Of a stretch of 64,000 bases of DNA, positions 53,504-64,000 are shown one piece after another. Where the stretch lies: assembly GCF_963678635.1 (NCBI RefSeq), contig NC_087071.1, positions 46,794,889 through 46,858,888 on the forward strand, written 5' to 3'. The notes under the pieces are model-generated. The model had not been told where the DNA came from. It worked only from the letters and a program-made list of their open reading frames with translations, and made no database searches. The position numbers were made by a program, and so were the translations under genes. Position 1 is the stretch's first letter. Each line of letters starts with the position of its first letter. This DNA is from Symsagittifera roscoffensis (lineage: Eukaryota > Xenacoelomorpha > Acoela > Convolutidae).

Positions 53504-54074
53504 ATGGTTTTTGGTTTGGGTTTGTCTTTCGACTTTTTTGTGTTTTATTATCTCTTTCGTTGACTTTATAATAGTCTTCAAAAGAATAAATTATCCAATT
53601 TTAAACTGGGTTTAAACAATTCTTCATTATTTTAAACAATTCTTCGTGTGCGAGCTGTGCGAGTATGGATAGAATTCTTGTGCGAATGAAAAAAAAGGTT
53701 AGTACTGCTTTCTCAATTTATAAATTTATTGCTTGAATTTGAATTTTACTACATTCGGGGAAATTCGAAATTATAAATTTTCATTGTATTTAATTTTACT
53801 GCTTTTTGGTGGAAGAGTTTATTAATCAATTTACTACATTTGATATGAATTTAACGACATTAAATAGTGCAAAAAAATTTAGTATATCAAAATAGTTTTA
53901 GCAAATGATTTTTATATGAATTGTATTCTAATTTAACAAGTTTATATTTTTATTTTCTTTTTCCGTTTTTGCAGATGATGTGTGATGAGAAGACTAGAAA
54001 ATGAAGTTTAACATTATAGAAAATGGTTAGTAGATTTTATATTTATTAGTTAAGGTATATCAATTATACTTACC
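53504..54074. other. AT-rich array spacer with plus-strand splice acceptor
   Basis: No gene seen. It ends with a strong plus-strand acceptor-like tract (TTTTTCCGTTTTTGCAG, AG at 53973-53974), kept at 41899 and 63173. Unit 3 has about 190 bp more in this spacer. Confidence 0.5.
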
Positions 54075-55893
54075 TTAGTCTTCGGGGAAAAAGTCATGTG
54101 GGAAGAGTTCTGGGATTAATTCCGATGTTGTTAATAATTTAGCTAGTCTGCGGATGATGTTTTTAGTTTGTAGCAGTGGCCAAAGCGAATCAATTGCTTT
54201 GATGATATTTAGTTCTTCGGTGCCTATTGCGAATTCATGAGGTGTGTTTTGTATTAGATTGTAAATTTTATGATTATATTTAGCATTATGGATAAATTCT
54301 AAAATGGGAATTTCAATTGGTTGTAGGAATTCATGCGGGTTGAGGAAGGGTCTGGATTTTTTGTCCTGGAAGGTCTTTGTGATGGGGCAAAATATATACA
54401 TTCGGTGAATGGGATCGTAGTTACGGAGGATGCCGTGGAGGTTAGTATTTTTGATACAATAAGTAAAATTAAGAAAAAATGTTGATGTGTACTTTGAGTT
54501 AATAAATTGAAAACGATGGTGAGGTTGTCTTGAGGGTGTGTGTAAATCAAAGTGGTTTTTGTATGAAACGATATTATGTGTAAGTGTGTGTCTGTTTAGT
54601 GCGTAACATAATATCGTGGGAGCAGTGCAAATCACGTTCCTGTGGTGAACGAAAGTGGAAGGTTAGCGTAAATAATTGAAATTTGTCCTGAATAATTTGG
54701 TATGCCTGCGTGTCAATGAGGGCTTCGGAGATTATGTGGTCATGTTTTTTATCAAAAATGTTAAGTGTGAATTAGTATGATGTTTTGATGAAAAATTTTT
54801 CGGTTAGTTGCGGGTTAGCAAAGCGGTCGTCGTCTTAAAATTGGTCTTGGTTAGGGCGTATGATGTTGTGATCGTAATATTCGATGGTGAAATCGTTAGC
54901 TCGGGGTGCGGTGAATGATTTGAGTATTTTTATAAATCCAACGTATGTGAATTGTCTTGGTGTTAGGGCTGTTGTTAGTCTATATAACATGTTTTTGCAC
55001 TTTTCGTTATCGATTTGTGTACCATAAAGTGGTAGAAAAAGAGGGTTAGTATAGTGGTAGTATGATGTCCAATGTAGTGTTGGCCTTAAAGCGTGCTCAT
55101 CAACAGAATTTCTAGTGTCGTTATTATTGTTGGGGGTATTTAAAGTGTATTGAGGAAATGATGGTAAGTTTGTTTGGAGAAAGGTTTTGGTATTTTTATG
55201 TTGTGGATGGTTAATATATTCTTTAGCTGTTCCGGGTTTGGTTGTGAATGGTTGATTTGGGAATTTGCGTTTAAAAGTGCGGTAAGCTCGGTTAGTGCTA
55301 GTGGATGTTTCAGCGGATGTGAATGATTGAGCTAATGATGGGGTATAGTCCGACAGCGGTGTAGGTGTTGGTGGGCCGGATGATGTGGTTATGGATGATA
55401 GGTGATGGATGGTAAGAGTACGGGGGTAGGCAATTTGTTGTTGTAGGTTAATATAGTTATCTAATTCTGAGGAGATTTGTGGAGTATCTGGGGAGTTATT
55501 GTTCGATCTTTCAGAAAGGGATGGAGTATATCTTGGGGTGACTTGGGATGCACAAGAGGGAGTGGAAAGGGATGGTAGTGGTTGACTGGTATGGATGGGT
55601 TGAAAAGGGGGTTGTGAAAAAGTTGAAGGGTTGGTTTGGGTATAGGTAGAAGGAGATGGTTCAGATTTTGCAAATTCATCGGGAGTTTCGAGGTCTGAGT
55701 TATAGTTATTAAATTGTAAGATAGTATGAAAAACTGAAATATCTGAGTTAGTGTCTGAACTCGTGCTTGATGTTATATTAATATTTGGGAAGTCAGGTGG
55801 GGGGAAAGCGAAAAGTGAGATAATTGGGATTGGGTTTTGGAGGTTGGCTGGGTGGGAATTTGAGCGATGGAGGGCTCCAACTTGTCGGCTCAT
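54075..55893 (-). pseudogene. ORF Y, copy 2, best preserved
   Basis: ATG 55893 opens 352 codons to a stop at 54835. Sense then continues one frame over, with one TAA near 54770, to a natural stop at 54075, so the original was about 605 codons. Residues 1-210 are low complexity, rich in S, T, P, N and Q. From about residue 215 the sequence looks folded (RAYRTFKRKFPNQPF, then HWTSYYHYTNPLFLPLY) and ends DFFPED. There are no zinc knuckles and no signal peptide. It sits downstream of the glycoprotein. It could be a structural protein (capsid or nucleoprotein) of the same source element, but no family was recognised. Confidence 0.6.
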
Positions 55894-56041
55894 TGTGGAC
55901 TAAAAAAAATGATTATGTTGAGATTGAAAAGTGGTGGTGTGGGGTTGTTCTATAATGTTTTCGTATGTATTATCGTTTTGTGAAAAATTTGTCGTTATAA
56001 GCTGAATAGGGCTTTGTGCTGAACTTGGTCGAAAATTTGGG

Positions 56042-58511
56042 TTAATTGTGGTTGCTAAATTTCGAAAATTTCTGGGAACGAAAGATAAGGGATGAATTTG
56101 TGGTAGGGTTGGTATTTGTGGTGCTGTAGGTGCTGTGTCTACATTTTTGTGTTCTTCGTCGTATGTATTTGGTCTTGCGGCTAATTTTGTGTTGTATTCT
56201 TTTATTTGTGCTTCTAAAAGTATTTTATTTTTTGATGATGAAAATATTGCAAAAAATCCTGCAAATAAAATACGTGCTACGCTTGCTTGGCGGTTTACTT
56301 GTGTGTGTATAGCACATGTGTGCTAGATTCCTTTTAATAGTGAGAAAAAAAATCCTATAAAGTTAAACATAGCGTATAAAGTAGCCAATCTTTCTAAGAT
56401 GAAATAGAGCCATCCTAGAAAGGCGATAATTTCGTTTTTTAGTCTTATAAAAACTAAAAATGTTTATGGGTGAAATATCTTGTGGTCTGAATTTTTCACC
56501 GTTTAAATATTTGTTATCTTTAATATCTTTAAAATATCCGCTGTATTCTTGTGTATAAATATCTGCAAATCCTGCGGTTCCAGCAAGTTTTCTTAAATTT
56601 TGGTTGATTGATTGTCGTTGTATTGTATCACTTTGTTTGAGTTATTCTTGAAATTGCTGTGTTCTAATGTGATGTTTTAAATCGGATTTAGAGTATATTC
56701 CAATTGATTGTAAATCGATGTTTGGGTTGCGAGCGATAGCTCGGATGCTTTCTGGCGAAAACTTTTTTAGTGGTTGCATTAATGTAGTATATGGTGTGAG
56801 TAGATAGTTTTTATCTTCGTCAGGGTTCAATTGTACGACATTGTGGCTGTTTTCTGATCCACACGGGACTGCGGTATTCCAAAAATTTGTTCGTCTTGAA
56901 AGCGTATCAACAAAATGTACTTTATTTTTGTAGAATATGGGGATTCTTTTATAACAACGTCTATCTTCGAAAACATATAACGGTGATACTTTTTTAGTGC
57001 AAGTATAAAACCATAATATGTTTCCATCATAATCAAGAAAATTTGATCTATTTCCTGATAATAAATATCCTGCGTAGGGTATTTTCATTACTGCTAGTGC
57101 TAGTGATTGTAAAATTTGTCTTCTTTCTAATTCGCATAGTTGATGAAGTGTTTCTAATTCGGAGAGTGACATTTCTTAAAAAATTCTACTAATCGTGTAG
57201 TCTTATTTCATGTCTAAATGAATGTCATAGTGTATGTTTCCAAAGTAGGTAGTATTCATAAGAGATAACTCTTGTAGTCGTGTACTTTTATTGTCAATTG
57301 GTGTTAGTTTTCCACCGGGTTGACCATTATATTTACGGAAATTAACTGGGGCGTAGGGTTTGCCTTCATTTAAATAATGGGCTCTTGCGTGCGGGTTAAT
57401 TTTGATTTTCCCAGTGGTCATGTCGAAACCTTGTTCGTATTTGACAAGTATTTCTGAGTATTGTGTTTTGTAGAGTGGGTTTGCATTTTTACATGCAAAT
57501 TCTGTTTCTTGATAGATTTCAAAAACGTGTTAGCTTAATTTCTATATCGTGTGAATTTTTGAAATCATTGCCTAGTTTTTCAAGTGGGTGCACGTGTTCA
57601 ATTGGAATTGATTCGATGAAATATTTTTTATGAAATTTTATCATTCGTGCGTGCATTTTTGCTATTTGGAATGTTGTGCATGTATCTTTGGGAAATCAAA
57701 CGATTTTTGCTTGGGTTCTCGTTGTAGGATCACAAAATCCTCGATCATTTTTACAAGGTAATCGAATTCCTTGATAGATCATTGTGTTATCTGATAGATC
57801 TCGTGTGAGTTGTATTTTTTTAAAGTTGTATTTTCCAATCAAAAAACATTATTTCTTGGTATCCTTTATTTTTTGTGTCTGCTTTGCAGTTTGAAGGGTT
57901 ATTTATTCCAATGTGTGGTACCCAATGTTTATCGTTCCTGTCATAAGTTAATCGTCCGTGTGCGCCATTGTATGGGTATTTTTCGTCTAACTTTACATGA
58001 TCTTGATAGCGTTTAAGTTTTGCTTGATGTATAGAATCGTTGAAGACACGGAAATTTACAATTTTTCTGTCTGAGTGATTGTTTTTGTTAGGTTTAATCT
58101 GTGTAATTTGGTTTTACAATCATCGGGGTTGAGATGTAAAAGTCTTTCTATAATGCTTTGGTAAAATGACTCGTGATGAAGTCTGTTTTTATTTCCGTTA
58201 GAAACTTGTGAGCAATCTACTTTCTTTTCGGAAAATGTTGCTGTAAATTTGTACCCTGTGACTGTCGTTGCTCGGGCTTTTGAATATAATGTTGCTATTA
58301 CGTTTGTAGTTTTTATAGCTTGTGGTTCTGTTTCGCATGGTGTTACTTGATTTATTGCATATTTGTGTAATGTGTTTTGTTCGTTTTCTTCACAATCATA
58401 GTGTGTTACTAATAAATCTTGAGGTCCTGTGCGAGGAGATGGATTTGTGTTTTGATCGGAAAATATAAGAAAAAAGATAAGTTGAAATGTTAATATCTTT
58501 AAAATATTCAT
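56042..58511 (-). pseudogene. Chuvirus-like glycoprotein G, copy 2, broken
   Basis: Starts at ATG 58511 (signal peptide MNILKILTFQ). 151 codons are open (58056-58511) and include the second Cys region (KKVDCSQVSNGNKNRLHHES). Frame changes follow to 57203-57421 (72 codons) and 56642-57172 (176 codons), and a hydrophobic C-terminal region ends at TAA 56042. The stops at 57203, near 57175 and at 56642 are also in copy 1, so they precede the duplication. The function would have been membrane fusion and entry for a virus or enveloped retroelement; this copy cannot make the full protein. Confidence 0.55.
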
Positions 58512-59213
58512 GTGTATGATAGTCCAGAATATGGGTTATAAAATGTTATATATCCGATTGTGTTTTTTGTATATGTATCGTATTTATATATTACTTCCGT
58601 TGTTATAAATGGTGGTGGTAATGTTTGAGCTATTATATTTGGGGGGCTTAATGGATAGGGTTGTTGTACCATATTGTTAAGTTTAACTGTTATTTCGAAC
58701 TTTAGTTGAATACTGTTTTGATGTAATATCTGAACGTTGTGTTCTCGGATATCTTCGTGGATATCTTGTCTATATTGTAATCGATTTAGTGCCCAACTGT
58801 GTAGTCGGTGGCTTTCGTTAAGTTGTCCGAATAACGGAGGAGGGGCTACAATTGTGTTCCAATCTAATCTTAGGGGTATATTTGTAGATTGTTCACTGTA
58901 TCGAGCGTCAATATCTTGTGAAATGTTTAATGGAGAAAATGATAGTGAAATTTGACTTTTTGATGGTGTCGATGGGAGTGATAATGTTTCTGGTAAGGAT
59001 CATAATGTTGTATCTGATGAATGATTTATTGGGTCATTTACTAAGTTTGGTTCTCCTTGTGGGTAGGATTGTGTTGTGCAATAGGGTAGTCGTTCGTTTG
59101 GATTAGGTGGGTTAAAAGGATTTTCACGTATTTGTGCTGATGTTGGTGTTGATCCTAATTTTTCTGATGGAATTTTAGGCTTACTTAGTATTAGCCTCAC
59201 TGGTCGCACCAGA
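58508..59213 (-). pseudogene. ORF X, copy 2, broken
   Basis: About 235 codons ending in a TGA that overlaps the glycoprotein ATG as ATGA. It lacks an ATG at its start, where the 411-bp repeat begins. It is better preserved than copy 1 but has the shared TGA near 59000. Family unknown. Confidence 0.5.
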
Positions 59214-59624
59214 TGAGTTAAGATATGATGGGTCTATAACTTATAGAGTAATTTCGGATAGGGTACACCGTCTGCTCGTCACGCTATCTTATTTTCGGCC
59301 GGATAGATTCGTGCAACTTCTTAGTCTAATACCGATCCTAATCTTACACTTATACCTGTTAGTCTCAGGGTGTTTAACTAGTCTCTGCTAGGCTCAATAG
59401 ATCTAGAGTATACTGGTATTATTGCGACTGCTGAAGTACTCGGGAGAGGCCACTAATTTCTAAGTTAAATTCAAATCTCTCTGGTGCTGAAATTACAAGT
59501 AATTTCAGCACTTACAAATAAGTGGGTTGTTAGTTGGATGGAATGTGATTGGTTAATATTAAATATTTTACAGTGGTAAAATATCTAATTTATAAATAAT
59601 AAAATGTAGTTTAGATCAGGTTCC
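59214..59624. repeat. 411-bp repeat, copy 4
   Basis: Same ends as the others. The perfect 13-bp inverted repeat is at 59484-59511. Confidence 0.9.
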
Positions 59625-59734
59625 AAATTTTTTAATTTTGTCGGTCACGGAAATGTTAATTCCGCCACCAAAATTTCATAGTCTGGACAGGATTTTAAGC
59701 CGCCGACAAACTCTGGACATACCGTATCTTGGTC

Positions 59735-60195
59735 GGGACGGACGAAAAATTAGTCGCGGCATGGTCAAAAAAATTAGTCACGGCGATCAAAAAAAATAGT
59801 CGCGGCGGCCAACAATTTAGTCGCGGCGGTCAAGAAGTTAGTTGCGGCAGTCGAACGAAAAACTATTCGCGACAGTCGAAAAAAAAGTCGAGGTGTTCAA
59901 AAAACTAGTCGCGGCATGGTCGAAAAAATTAGTCACGACGGTCAAAAAAATAGTCGCGGCGGCCAACAATTTAGTCGCGGCGGTCAACAAATTATTCGCG
60001 GCAGTCGAACGAAAAATTAGTCGCGACAGTCGAACAAATAGTCGAAGTGTTCAAAAAGTAGTCGCCGCATGGTTCGAAAAATTAGACCACCGCGACTAAT
60101 TTTTCGACCATGCCGCGATTAATTCTTTTTACCACATCGACTATTTTTTCGACTGTCGCGAATAATTTTTCGACCGCCGCGGCTAACTTTCCTTC
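59735..60195. repeat. Fold-back GTCGCGGC minisatellite, unit 2
   Basis: Direct units 59735-60075 and inverted units 60095-60195. At the turn CGAAAAATTAG and CTAATTTTTCG pair perfectly (about 60075-60106). Shorter than in unit 1 and without the embedded gene fragment. Confidence 0.85.
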
Positions 60196-60569
60196 GGTCG
60201 CGACGGTCGTGGACACATTGTCTTTGTCTGCGAAGTCTGGAAATATCAGTTTTTGGTCGCGGTAGTCTGGAAATACCAAAATTTGGTCGCGACTGTCTGA
60301 TCATGAAACCACAATCTCGACCCGGGTACTTATCTCCTCTCTTTGCAACTGTTGTGCTATTGCGTTTCTGCATATTTTTGTCAGTAATAAAAATTACAGT
60401 AATTAAGGTCTCAAAAAGTATTGAAATGTTTTAGATCGACTGAATACCCCCAATAAATGTAGGTACGGGCAAGCCCGTTATCATCGCTAATGCTAATCGT
60501 TAATGCTAATTATCAATGCCAGTCATTCAAGTTTTCAAAGAAGGTCATTCCAAAAGAAACGGTTAAAAT

Positions 60570-60848
60570 TTAACTTTTTTTTGGTCCCTGCAGTTTGGCT
60601 TGAGTCATCAACCACTTCAGTAAATTTAGAGTACTGTACTTTTCTATATCATAGATGATAATGACCCACTTTTCCTCCAAAATTAGGAATTCCTTTTCAC
60701 TAATTGCAATCACTTTATCTTCATCAGCGTTATAGCTAACTTCCTTGTCAATTGTTGAAATCTTGAATTTACTTTGTTGACTTCTAGTTTCTTCAATCAT
60801 CATGACAAAGCGCAAAATTTCTGACAATTTCTGCAAAAGACGAAGCAA
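60570..60848 (-). other. Exon-like segment, copy 2
   Basis: Same segment as 51548-51832. The acceptor CAG is kept, but the donor GTAAGT is replaced by an A-run, so it could not be spliced as in copy 1. Confidence 0.4.
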
Positions 60849-61076
60849 TTAACTAGTTAGTTTCTAATAACAGCTACAGCAAACCTTAAATTGGTGGATT
60901 AATTCAACTTCGAACGAATGACTTTCCTTGACTATTAGCTATAGCTAAAATTAATTGCACGAACCCAGATCATTTTCATACACTCGATGCTTTTCTTATT
61001 AAAACGAGTTGATTTTTTAAAAATTACAATAGTAGTGTTTTTGAATAGTTTTTTGGTCGGTTTCTCGCTTCCCGGG

Positions 61077-61288
61077 TGTTGTGATTTGTTTTAGTATCTT
61101 AGATGACCTTCGGTATTTAATTAAAACCTGTTAACAAATTTAGTTGCGACCATGGGTCGATATTATCGGAAGTCAGTTGTTCATTTTTACGTTCTTAATT
61201 CAATTACTTCCTTTTAATGGTTCTAGTTTTTTTAAGTTTATGTACATTAATTGTACATATAGAGACATAGAATTAGAACAGTTTATTA
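61077..61288 (+). repeat. 5' LTR of a sister gypsy family, copy 2
   Basis: 212 bp, same structure as 52060-52272, again running straight into the primer site and gag ATG. Confidence 0.8.
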
Positions 61289-61765
61289 TGGCGCAGTCTT
61301 ATGATTCGAACGTGAGTGGAATTTCCCCTTTTGGCCTAATCATACACTAGAGCCACCGCATGCCTGGACCCAATGGAGCGACCAATTCCAATTGGCAATC
61401 ATTGCGAAAGAAAATCTGGATTTAGAGAGTCTGCATGGACCAGAGATACCAGAGACGCAAATTCCAATCTTGGAACAAGCAACAGGCAGCGAGTCCGACG
61501 CGGAAAAAGCCAACAGAGAGAGCAGGAACAAAAACGCGATGAAACAGTATGAATCCGCCGAAGAGAAGCGGATCAACGAAGAAAAGAGGTAATTTAACGG
61601 AATGAGACGAACGGAGGCGGACAAGAAACTGCGATCAATTTTGTTCCTAGCCTTAGGGAGCAAAGGAAAAAGAGTTTTTACACAAAAGAACGCGAGAGTC
61701 AAGATTCTAGCAATATCGTTCTCCGAGTTCTGGACTCTACTAGACGCAGCATTTAACGGATTGAT
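61288..61765 (+). pseudogene. Truncated gag of the sister gypsy family, copy 2
   Basis: Same fragment as at 52272 with the same early frame break and the same TAA, ending at the same join to the 0.75-kb block. The shared join shows the truncation was inherited through array amplification. Confidence 0.8.
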
Positions 61766-62517
61766 GGATTGATGGACAGGAAGTTATCTTCTTGTCGTTC
61801 GACAACGAATGCGATCCCCAATGAAATCGTTTAGATTCCATAATCCAAAATGCTTTGCTATGTGAGTTTTGTTTGCATTTGTGGAGAACTGTTTTGTGAT
61901 CAGCCTCATCTGGGAATGGCGTGAAATTCGTGTTTGGAAGGGATGCCTAGTTACACGGATCTGTACGTATACTTGAACATCGAGGTGGTCATTGGTCTGG
62001 TTCAATGAAGTCCTTCGCTGCGAAGTCAAGTCTAAATCCTTTAAGTTGTGATTGTGTGCGGCATGTCGGTTGTGGTTGATAGCCATTCTTTTTGTTCGAG
62101 TTGTGATGGGATCGTCTAGTCTTTGGATGTTCGTCCTTGTTGCTGTGTGTGATCTATGTACTGCATATTATGATTTACATTTTATAGATTTTAGTTAATT
62201 GTTTTTTAGTTATGATATTGGTTAGTTATTTTCTTAAAAGCGTTTTATTTTAGTTCAGTTATTTTGAAGAGTTACTCACCCTTGAGTACCTCTTATAAAA
62301 AATAGAAGTGTGGTCACAAAGCGTGGGTGTAGCGCGGTGGGTTAGGCCGGCTATACGCATGCTCAGGACGTCCTCTCTGGTGGGTTAGGCCAGGAGTGGG
62401 AGTATGATTTTGTGCTGTTTCTTTGAGGGGTCCTGTTTTGTGTTAACATTATATGGTGGTTTGTTCTGGGCTTTCTTATATTACTTATGGTTGTGTCCTT
62501 TTTTCAAAAATCAATTG
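61766..62517. repeat. 0.75-kb array block, copy 3
   Basis: Matches copies at 41129 and 52750. Confidence 0.8.
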
Positions 62518-63273
62518 GTTTTTGGTTTGGGTTTGTCTTCCGAATTTTTTGTGTTTTATTATTTCTTTCGTTGACTTTATAATAGTCCAGTTAAATAAGA
62601 ATAAATTATCCAGTTTTAAACTGGGTTAATCCGGTTTGGGTTCGGTTGGTTTTCTTTTCTTACTCATGCTGTTATTTTATGATTTGTGGTGTTTAGTGAT
62701 TTGCATTGGTTTGTTTGGTGTAGTGTATAACTCCCTTCCAACCGTCCAACCGGGTTAAAGAAAAGTTGAAAACTTGTTATCGTTAGTTGGAGTTGTTGTT
62801 ATTGAAAGCTTGAAACAAAAAATCATTATTTTAATTATTTCTTCGTGGGCGAGCTGTGCGAGTATGGATAGAATTTTTGTGCGAATGAATAAAAAGGTTA
62901 GTACTGCTTTCTCAATTTATAAAGTTATTGCTTGAATTTGAATTTTACTACATTCGGGGAAATCCGAAATTATAAACCTTCATTGTATTTAATTTTACTG
63001 CTTTTTGGGGGAAGAACTTATAAATCAATTTACTACATTTGATTTGAATTTAACGACATCAAATAATGCAAAAAATTTTAGTTTATCAAAATAGTTTTAG
63101 CAAATGTTTTTTATAAGAATTGTATTCTAATTTAACAAGTTTATGTTTTTATTTTCTTTTCCCGTTTTTGCAGATGATGTGTGATGAGAAGACTAGAAAA
63201 AGAAGTGTAACATTATAGAAAATGGTTAGTAGATTTTATATTTATTAGTTAAGGTATATCAATTATACTTACC
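62518..63273. other. AT-rich array spacer, unit 3
   Basis: No gene seen. Contains about 190 bp (roughly 62590-62830) absent from unit 2. The plus-strand acceptor-like CAG is at 63171-63173. Confidence 0.5.
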
Positions 63274-64000
63274 TTAGTCTTCGGGGAAAAAGTCATGTGG
63301 GAAGAGTTCTGGGATTAATTCCGATGTTGTTAATAATTTAGCTAGTCTGCGGATGATGTTTTTAGTTTGTAGCAGTGGCCAAAGCGAATCAAGTGCTTTG
63401 ATGATATTTAGTTCTTCGGTGCCTACTGCGAATTCATGAGGTGTGTTTTGTATTAGATTGTAAATTTTATGATTATATTTAGCATTATTGATAAATTCTA
63501 AAAGGGGAATTTCAATTGGTTGTAGGAATTCATGCGGGTTGAGGAAGGGTCTGGATTTTTCGTCCTGAAAGGTCTTTGTGATGGGGCAAAACATATACAT
63601 TCGGTGAACGGGATCGTAGTTACGGATGATGCCGTGGAGGTTAGTATTTTTGATACAATAAGTAAAATTAAGAAAAATTGTTGATGTGTACTTTGAGTTA
63701 ACAAATTGAAAACGATGGTGAGGTTGTCTTGAGGGTGTGTGTAAATCAAAGTGGTTTTGTATGAAACGATAGTATGTGTAAGTGTGTGTCTGTTTAGTGC
63801 GTAACATAATATCGTGGGAGCAGTGCAAATCACGTTCCTGTGGTGAACGAAAGTGGAAGGTTAGTGTAAATATTTGAAATTTGTCTTGAATACTTTGGTA
63901 TGCCTGCGTGTCAATGAGGGCTTCGGAGATTATGTGGTCATGTTTTTCATCAAAAATGTTAAGTGTGAATAGGTATGATGTTTTGATGAAAAATTTTTCG
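63274..64000 (-). pseudogene. ORF Y, copy 3, cut by the window end
   Basis: The C-terminal part is open from the window edge to the stop at 63274; the stop near 54770 in copy 2 is a sense codon here. The 184-codon ATG frame (63828) is not the true start. The N-terminal part lies beyond the window, so whether this copy is intact cannot be judged. Confidence 0.6.

Larger units (their letters stand above)
40537..64000. repeat. Tandem array, unit about 9 kb, at least 2.5 units
   Basis: The same order of blocks recurs: LTR-gag fragment, 0.75-kb block, ORF Y, glycoprotein G, ORF X, 411-bp repeat, fold-back minisatellite, exon-like segment. Corresponding points at 52060 and 61077 are 9,017 bp apart. 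The first unit (41129-52059) lacks the LTR-gag part on its left and has internal duplications. The third unit runs off the window. Copies are roughly 95-98% alike by eye, so amplification is fairly recent. The array continues beyond 64000. Confidence 0.9.

Noticed and set aside
40537-64000. Maverick/Polinton or other large DNA transposon
   Set aside because: No DNA polymerase B, no retroviral-type integrase, no packaging ATPase and no terminal inverted repeats at unit ends were seen.

Overview
This window reads as nuclear DNA of an invertebrate animal, probably an arthropod. It is mostly AT-rich non-coding sequence, has no bacterial-style gene packing, and is dominated by LTR retroelements. 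It also carries decayed copies of a glycoprotein gene of a type (jingchuvirus/chuvirus-like) best known from arthropod viruses and arthropod retroelements. The host assignment is inference; no conserved host gene was recognised. One small unidentified ORF at 3306-3725 is the only candidate host coding sequence.

Layout. (1) 1-4499: AT-rich non-coding DNA with a diverged repeat copy and the small ORF. (2) 4505-11089: a young, complete Ty3/gypsy-type LTR retrotransposon on the minus strand. Its 212-bp LTRs differ at one site by eye, the target duplication CTCTA is perfect, and a single 1955-codon gag-pol frame is intact. The start codon overlaps the last LTR base and the primer-binding site. (3) 11090-18734: AT-rich DNA, including an old, degenerate tandem repeat into one unit of which the gypsy element inserted. 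(4) 18735-39046: a giant (20.3 kb) LTR retroelement on the minus strand with about 0.9-kb LTRs. It has a 2.6-kb leader with a 14-bp minisatellite, then gag (two zinc knuckles), protease, RT-RNase H and a degenerate macro domain. A second long polyprotein follows: coiled coil, an SGNH/GDSL hydrolase with all catalytic residues, a second degenerate SGNH-like domain, and about 1,600 codons of unrecognised sequence. No integrase was found. The copy is broken by about ten small frameshifts and three in-frame stops. (5) 39047-40536: AT-rich spacer. (6) 40537-64000: a tandem array with a unit of about 9 kb, at least 2.5 units.

Each array unit holds, on the minus strand, an unidentified ORF (X), a chuvirus-like glycoprotein gene (G) whose start overlaps the end of X, and a Ser/Thr/Pro-rich ORF (Y). 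Copies share the same stop codons, so the genes had decayed before the array was amplified. On the plus strand each full unit holds a 5' LTR plus a truncated gag of a sister family of the intact gypsy element, so LTR transcription would run antisense to X, G and Y. Units also contain a 411-bp repeat, a GTCGCGGC-type minisatellite that folds back on itself, and an exon-like segment.

The two most notable objects are the integrase-less giant element with macro and SGNH domains, and the antisense-LTR tandem array of a dead viral-type glycoprotein locus.
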